DNA of 9,724 nucleotides from Tannerella sp. (GTDB taxonomy: Bacteria; Bacteroidota; Bacteroidia; Bacteroidales; Tannerellaceae), in NCBI GenBank assembly GCA_031275525.1, contig JAISOP010000068.1, forward strand, positions 1 to 9,724, written 5' to 3'. Below are positions 6,817 to 9,724 of the stretch, piece after piece. The first letter of the stretch is position 1. Every line of letters starts with the position of its first letter. Under the pieces are notes generated by a model. That model saw only the letters and a list, made by a program, of their open reading frames with translations. It ran no database searches and was not told the DNA's origin. Position numbers and translations under genes: made by a program.

Positions 6817-8132
6817 AACGAATTGTTTTGACGGCCGTTTTGACCGCAGGCTGCGCCGCAGGATACGCGCAGGACGTATACAGCCTCAAGCAGTGTATCG
6901 AGACCGGCCTGGAGCATAACTACTCCATCCGGATTGTCCGCAATGAAGAACGGATAGCGGCCGGCAACGCCACCCGCGGCAACGCCGGCTACCTGCCGAC
7001 GGCGGATTTGAACGCGGCCATCGGCGGCACGGTCTACAACTACCAAAACCGCCCGGCCGACGGCGGCAGCACGGAACACCTGACGGGCGTCGGCACGGAA
7101 ACGGCCGAAGCGGGGCTAACCGTTAACTGGACGGCCTTCGACGGCTTCGGCATCCAGGCCGAGTATGCCCGCCTGAAGGAATTGCAGCGGATGGGCGAAC
7201 TGAATACGCGCATGACCGTCGAAGACTTTATCGCCGGCATCGCCGGTGAATATTACAACCTGGTGCGCCAGACCATCCGGCTCCGGAACCTGCGCTACGC
7301 CGTCAGCCTGTCCAGGGAGCGGCTGCGGATTGTGGAAGAGCGCTATTCGATCGGCTCCGTCTCGCGCATGGACCTGCAGCAGGCGCAGGTGGACTTCAAC
7401 GCCGACAGTTCCATGCTCCTTACCCAGTTTGAGGCGCTTCATTCCTCCCGCGTCCGGCTGAACGAACTGATGGCGCTGGACGAGGTGGATCGCCACATCC
7501 GCATCCGCGATTCGGTCATCGACGTCAACACCATGCTGGACGAACACTCCCTGCGCGACCACATGCTGAGCAGCAACGCCTCCCTCCTGGCCTCGGCCCG
7601 AAACAAAACCCTCTCGGAACTGGACTACCGGAAGGCCCTGAGCCGGAACTATCCCTACCTCCGGCTCAACGCCGGCTACGGCTACACCGGTACCCGGACG
7701 GACTTGGGCGCGACGGATCTGCAGCACCGCCCGGGTTTCAATTACGGCCTGACCGTCGGCTTCAACCTCTTCGACGGCCAGAACCGCCGCCGCGAACAGC
7801 GCAACGCACGCATCCGGATACAGAACAGCCAGCTGCACATGCAGCAGCTGGAGCTTTCGCTCCGCGCCAGCCATTCCAGCCTCTGGATGGCCTACAAAAA
7901 CAACCTGGAACTGTGGGAACTGGAGAAAGAAAACCTGGTTGTGGCACAGGAGAACTACACCATCGCCATCGAACGCTACCGCCTGGGCGATCTGGCGGGC
8001 ATCGAACTGCGGGAGGCGCAGAACAGCCTGCTCGAAGCCGAAGAACGCCGTTCCATCGCCGAATACAATATCAAACTTTGCGAAATCTCCCTGCTGCAAC
8101 TCAGCGGACAGGTACTGAACTACCTGGAATGA
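6813..8132 (+). CDS. TolC-family outer-membrane efflux channel
   Basis: This 439-residue protein is the outer-membrane channel of the tripartite pump. The N-terminal signal peptide most likely ends at GYAQ (residues 17-20), a Bacteroidota-style signal peptidase I site. A Cys at 14 (LTAGC) only partly resembles a lipobox, so a lipoprotein is possible but less likely. The mature protein shows the usual pair of OEP repeats: one begins DVYSLKQCIETGLEHNYSIR and contains a strand pair near EAGLTVNWTAFDGFGIQ, the other begins near the middle and contains NYGLTVGFNLFDGQNRR. Both are followed by long Gln/Glu/Arg-rich helices, such as ERYSIGSVSRMDLQQAQVDF and ERYRLGDLAGIELREAQNSL, which build the periplasmic helical tunnel. 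The start ATG overlaps the pump stop by 4 bp, implying translational coupling. A strong hairpin begins two bases after the stop, so this is probably the last gene of the operon. Confidence 0.95.
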   Translation: MKRIVLTAVLTAGCAAGYAQDVYSLKQCIETGLEHNYSIRIVRNEERIAAGNATRGNAGYLPTADLNAAIGGTVYNYQNRPADGGSTEHLTGVGTETAEAGLTVNWTAFDGFGIQAEYARLKELQRMGELNTRMTVEDFIAGIAGEYYNLVRQTIRLRNLRYAVSLSRERLRIVEERYSIGSVSRMDLQQAQVDFNADSSMLLTQFEALHSSRVRLNELMALDEVDRHIRIRDSVIDVNTMLDEHSLRDHMLSSNASLLASARNKTLSELDYRKALSRNYPYLRLNAGYGYTGTRTDLGATDLQHRPGFNYGLTVGFNLFDGQNRRREQRNARIRIQNSQLHMQQLELSLRASHSSLWMAYKNNLELWELEKENLVVAQENYTIAIERYRLGDLAGIELREAQNSLLEAEERRSIAEYNIKLCEISLLQLSGQVLNYLE

Positions 8133-8133
8133 A

Positions 8134-8186
8134 AAAGAAGGGAGAATGGAATGCGACGATGACTCATTCTCCATTCTCCCTTCTTT
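8134..8186 (+). terminator. Long hairpin directly after the efflux operon
   Basis: A perfect 17-bp stem pairs 8134-8150 (AAAGAAGGGAGAATGGA) with 8170-8186, around a 19-base loop. It starts one base after the TGA of the channel gene. The 3' arm ends TTCTTT, a short T-rich tail, so termination or 3'-end protection of the operon mRNA is plausible. The loop is longer than in a typical intrinsic terminator. It may also be a dispersed repeat, because the loop's 3' side (CATTCT) partly repeats the stem. Confidence 0.6.
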
Positions 8187-8241
8187 AGAGATTCTCTCAG
8201 GATAAAACTCACGCATACGTAAGCACGCAAAAACAAAAACA

Positions 8242-8330
8242 ACGCAGACGCCGGAACTGCTCAGGCGCCTGCGTGAGGCTCTTTACGGACGGTAAAGGTG
8301 AATGACTGTACCGGCAACGGTTGCCGTACA
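8242..8330. other. Cluster of three hairpins in a gene-free region
   Basis: Within the gene-free 8187-8450 there are three successive inverted repeats. The first pairs 8242-8252 with 8264-8274 (10 of 11 bp, ACGCAG...CTGCGT outer stem). The second pairs CTTTAC (8281-8286) with GTAAAG (8292-8297). The third pairs TGTAC-GGCAA (8307-8317, with one bulged C) with TTGCCGTACA (8321-8330). A short GTTTT follows the third at 8336-8340. They could be a structured small RNA, a leader for the mini-ORF at 8391, or old repeat fragments. I do not recognise a known riboswitch or RNA family. Confidence 0.5.
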
Positions 8331-8390
8331 GCGTCGTTTTGCAATGTCATCAAGTGAAGCAAAAGAGTAGGACGAAAGACAGGAAAGGAT

Positions 8391-8444
8391 ATGGTTAAGA
8401 AAAAAGTGTTGGAATACCGTGCACCGGAAATGCGCCGTCTATGA
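8391..8444 (+). CDS. Mini-ORF, 17 residues, Lys-rich with YRAPEM motif
   Basis: ATG at 8391 to TGA at 8442-8444 encodes MVKKKVLEYRAPEMRRL. A purine-rich AGGAAAGG lies just upstream (8381-8388). The pattern of a Lys-rich start followed by Y-x-x-P-E-M/I resembles, from memory, the start of many uncharacterised short Bacteroidota peptides that begin like MKKYVKPEI. It may be a true micropeptide, the front end of a decayed longer one, or chance. It ends 6 bases from the end of the convergent methyltransferase gene. Confidence 0.25.
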   Translation: MVKKKVLEYRAPEMRRL

Positions 8445-8450
8445 GGATTT

Positions 8451-9263
8451 CTATCTTCTACGTTTGTACACCATCGCAGTCGGGGCTTGCCCCTCTTCTT
8501 TTGTACACCGGAAAATCAACTCGCGCCTGCCGTCTCCCAGGGCATATTTCTTTTTCATCTCTTCTCCCAGGATAGAAGGATAATCAATCACTTCCACTTT
8601 GAACCCTCCCTGCATTAACCGCCGGTCAAAATCGGCGCCGTGCAGGCGGAGCATATCCGGCTCGGAATAATACAGCAAACGTTGCTGGGGTGTATCCGCC
8701 TTGTCTGTTTCAAACGTGTGTGGGTGATCCGGGGCAATGAGCGTGGCAACCAGCGCCGTACCCCCCGGCTTCAATACCCGGTACATTTCTTCAATCGCCT
8801 TCTTCTCGTCCGGGACATGAGCTAAAACATGAAAGCAAAGGATATAGTCAAATGATTGGTCGGGAAAGGGAATATCCGTTATATCCACCTGACGGTCGGC
8901 AAAATCGGGATTGATATCTGCCGTAAGGTAATTCGGGTTGCCGGTTTTTCTCAACACAGGCAATAAACACCACTCGGGAGCAAAATGCAATATGGCCGGT
9001 TGTGCCGTTAATATATCCGTTTCATTTTCGATGTAAAATAACAGGTTTCGTCCCCGCTCCAGCGAACCGCAATAAGGACATTCGGCATTTTTCCGTTTCG
9101 TCAGCACGGTTCCTTTGGATTTGAATTTCCGGAATGATTTACCGCAACAATTGCAATCATACGTATTTCCCCAGTAAAACACGGATAACATTTTATTAAA
9201 CAGCAAGCGGTTTTTGATACGCTGTTTGCCACTGAAAAGCAATTGGTAGATTCGTTTTATCAT
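8451..9263 (-). CDS. Class I SAM-dependent methyltransferase with N-terminal zinc ribbon
   Basis: This 270-residue protein combines a short basic N-terminal region, a Cys4 zinc ribbon (C37-x2-C40 and C62-x2-C65, in DCNCCGKSF and ECPYCGSLER) and a Methyltransf_11-type domain (about 88-205). In that domain ILHFAPEWCL holds the position of motif I, YLTADINP supplies the acidic end of strand 2, VDITDIPFPDQSFDYILCFH is motif II, HVLAHVPDE stands where relatives have HVLEHI-D, and YRVLKPGGTALV is motif III. The glycine-rich loop of motif I is replaced by HFAPE, as in a known subset of these enzymes. The substrate is unknown; glycan, lipid or small-molecule methylation are guesses. The start at 9261-9263 has AGGAGA only two bases upstream. 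The gene is more A/T-rich than the efflux operon, and a terminator separates it from the ribosomal genes upstream, so it needs its own promoter or read-through. Confidence 0.9.
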   Translation of the reverse strand: MIKRIYQLLFSGKQRIKNRLLFNKMLSVFYWGNTYDCNCCGKSFRKFKSKGTVLTKRKNAECPYCGSLERGRNLLFYIENETDILTAQPAILHFAPEWCLLPVLRKTGNPNYLTADINPDFADRQVDITDIPFPDQSFDYILCFHVLAHVPDEKKAIEEMYRVLKPGGTALVATLIAPDHPHTFETDKADTPQQRLLYYSEPDMLRLHGADFDRRLMQGGFKVEVIDYPSILGEEMKKKYALGDGRRELIFRCTKEEGQAPTAMVYKRRR

Positions 9264-9313
9264 TTCTCCTGCATGGGTTGTTCCGGACTTGGCGAAAGGA
9301 ATTTCACCTCATT

Positions 9314-9352
9314 AAAATAAAAAAGAGGGTATCGAAAAACCGAATACCCTCT
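9314..9352 (-). terminator. Intrinsic terminator of the rpmG-DUF4295 unit
   Basis: Read on the - strand, AGAGGGTATTCG pairs with CGATACCCTCT (9341-9352 with 9324-9334, one bulged base) around a six-base loop, followed by a long T-rich tract (complement of 9314-9324). This is a textbook intrinsic terminator. It lies 29 bases after the DUF4295 stop, ending the ribosomal unit before the methyltransferase gene. Confidence 0.85.
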
Positions 9353-9381
9353 ACCGAATTATGGAAAATCTATACAATCAA

Positions 9382-9534
9382 TTATTTTGTAAAATAATCT
9401 TTTACCTCTTCATTCGGAATCATTTCTTCCCGAAAAACATACGCACCGGTTTTCGGCGACTTAACCATTTTAATCACCTTGGAATAAGTGCGTCCTTCAC
9501 CTTTCTTAAACGTTGCAACTGCTCTCTTTGCCAT
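9382..9534 (-). CDS. DUF4295 family small basic protein, probable ribosome-associated protein
   Basis: This gene encodes 50 residues starting MAKRAVATFKKGEGRTYSKV and ending EEVKDYFTK. It contains the family's conserved centre, KMVKSPKTGAYVFREEMIPN. DUF4295 proteins are Bacteroidota-specific, about 50 residues long, strongly basic, and encoded just after rpmG. I recall, without being able to check it here, that this family corresponds to an extra large-subunit protein (named bL38) found in a Flavobacterium ribosome structure; treat that as unverified. Here the gene starts 15 bases after the rpmG stop and is followed by a terminator. In many relatives I would expect ftsY next, but it is absent in this window. 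The start is fixed by a perfect AGGAGG placed 8 bases upstream. Confidence 0.93.
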   Translation of the reverse strand: MAKRAVATFKKGEGRTYSKVIKMVKSPKTGAYVFREEMIPNEEVKDYFTK

Positions 9535-9542
9535 GGGATAGA

Positions 9543-9548
9543 CCTCCT
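9543..9548 (-). promoter_or_regulatory. Perfect Shine-Dalgarno (AGGAGG) for the DUF4295 gene
   Basis: On the - strand AGGAGG lies 8 bases before the ATG and just after the rpmG stop. Ideal Shine-Dalgarno sequences are rare in Bacteroidota, where the anti-Shine-Dalgarno of 16S rRNA is known to be masked on the ribosome. Apart from a too-close AGGAGA at the methyltransferase and a purine-rich stretch at the mini-ORF, the other genes here have A-rich leaders without this motif. Confidence 0.75.
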
Positions 9549-9549
9549 A

Positions 9550-9724
9550 TTATTTAATTTCCTTATGGACCGTCATTCTTTTGAGTACAGGATTATACTT
9601 TTTCAACTCCAAACGTGCAGTTGTATTTTTCCTGTTCTTCGTCGTGATGTACCGCGACATGCCGGGCAGGCCGCTTGCCTTGTGCTCCGTACATTCCAGT
9701 ATCACCTGTATTCTGTTACCTTTT
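9550..9724 (-). CDS. rpmG: 50S ribosomal protein bL33 (partial, N-terminus outside the window)
   Basis: The visible 57 residues begin KGNRIQVILECTEHKASGLP and continue GMSRYITTKNRKNTTARLEL, then KKYNPVLKRMTVHKEIK and a TAA stop. This is the bL33 signature: the conserved TKNRKNT segment and the LKKY-P end. The protein is a small component of the large ribosomal subunit. Bacteroidota bL33 is usually about 62 residues, so only about five N-terminal residues are missing at the right edge. The single Cys (ILECTEH) shows this is the zinc-free form lacking a Cys4 site. It is the gene just upstream of DUF4295 in the same unit, and rpmB (bL28) would be expected next, beyond the edge. Confidence 0.95.
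   Translation of the reverse strand, partial: KGNRIQVILECTEHKASGLPGMSRYITTKNRKNTTARLELKKYNPVLKRMTVHKEIK

Noticed and set aside
6813..6872. Lipoprotein signal in the TolC-like channel (LTAGC)
   Set aside because: The residue at -3 is Thr rather than Leu/Val/Ile, and a good signal peptidase I site (GYAQ) follows, so ordinary cleavage is preferred.
9263..9275. Four-codon upstream ORF (MQEK) overlapping the methyltransferase start on the - strand
   Set aside because: It is too short to support, and an ATG with a nearby TGA is expected by chance.

Overview
The window looks like a chromosomal segment from a member of the Bacteroidota, most likely the Bacteroidales (a Tannerella-, Porphyromonas- or Parabacteroides-like organism; genus not resolved). 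The evidence is a secreted protein with a type IX secretion (T9SS) type A sorting domain, a three-gene RND efflux operon with Bacteroidota-style members, A-rich leaders without Shine-Dalgarno sequences before several genes, and an rpmG gene followed by the small DUF4295 gene, a pairing I know only from this phylum.

Left part (1-2336, + strand): a possible C-terminal tail of an upstream gene, then an eleven-copy 21-bp tandem repeat (66-296) of unknown role. Two closely spaced genes follow: a conserved hypothetical protein of a Bacteroidota-wide ~220-residue family, and an exported PstS-like (phosphate-binding type) protein fused to a T9SS sorting domain.

A gene-free stretch (2337-2679) holds a striking 36-bp-arm inverted repeat with an internal 9-bp periodicity, then several small GC-rich hairpins. 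Next comes a compact tripartite efflux operon (2680-8132): periplasmic adaptor, inner-membrane RND pump and TolC-like outer-membrane channel. The pump and channel genes overlap by 4 bp, and a long hairpin starts right after the last stop codon. The three proteins should form one envelope-spanning proton-driven export machine; the substrate cannot be read from the sequence. No regulator gene lies beside it.

A second gene-free stretch (8187-8450) contains three more hairpins and a 17-codon mini-ORF. The right part (8451-9724, - strand) is visibly more A/T-rich. It holds a zinc-ribbon SAM-dependent methyltransferase and, separated from it by a clear intrinsic terminator, the end of a ribosomal unit: a small basic DUF4295 protein and partial rpmG (bL33). 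The DUF4295 gene has an unusually perfect Shine-Dalgarno sequence for this phylum.

I see no CRISPR array, tRNA, rRNA, complete mobile element or defence system. The best candidates for something undescribed are the three non-coding repeat/hairpin regions, the surface-targeted PstS-like protein, and the Shine-Dalgarno sequence in front of a small ribosome-associated gene.
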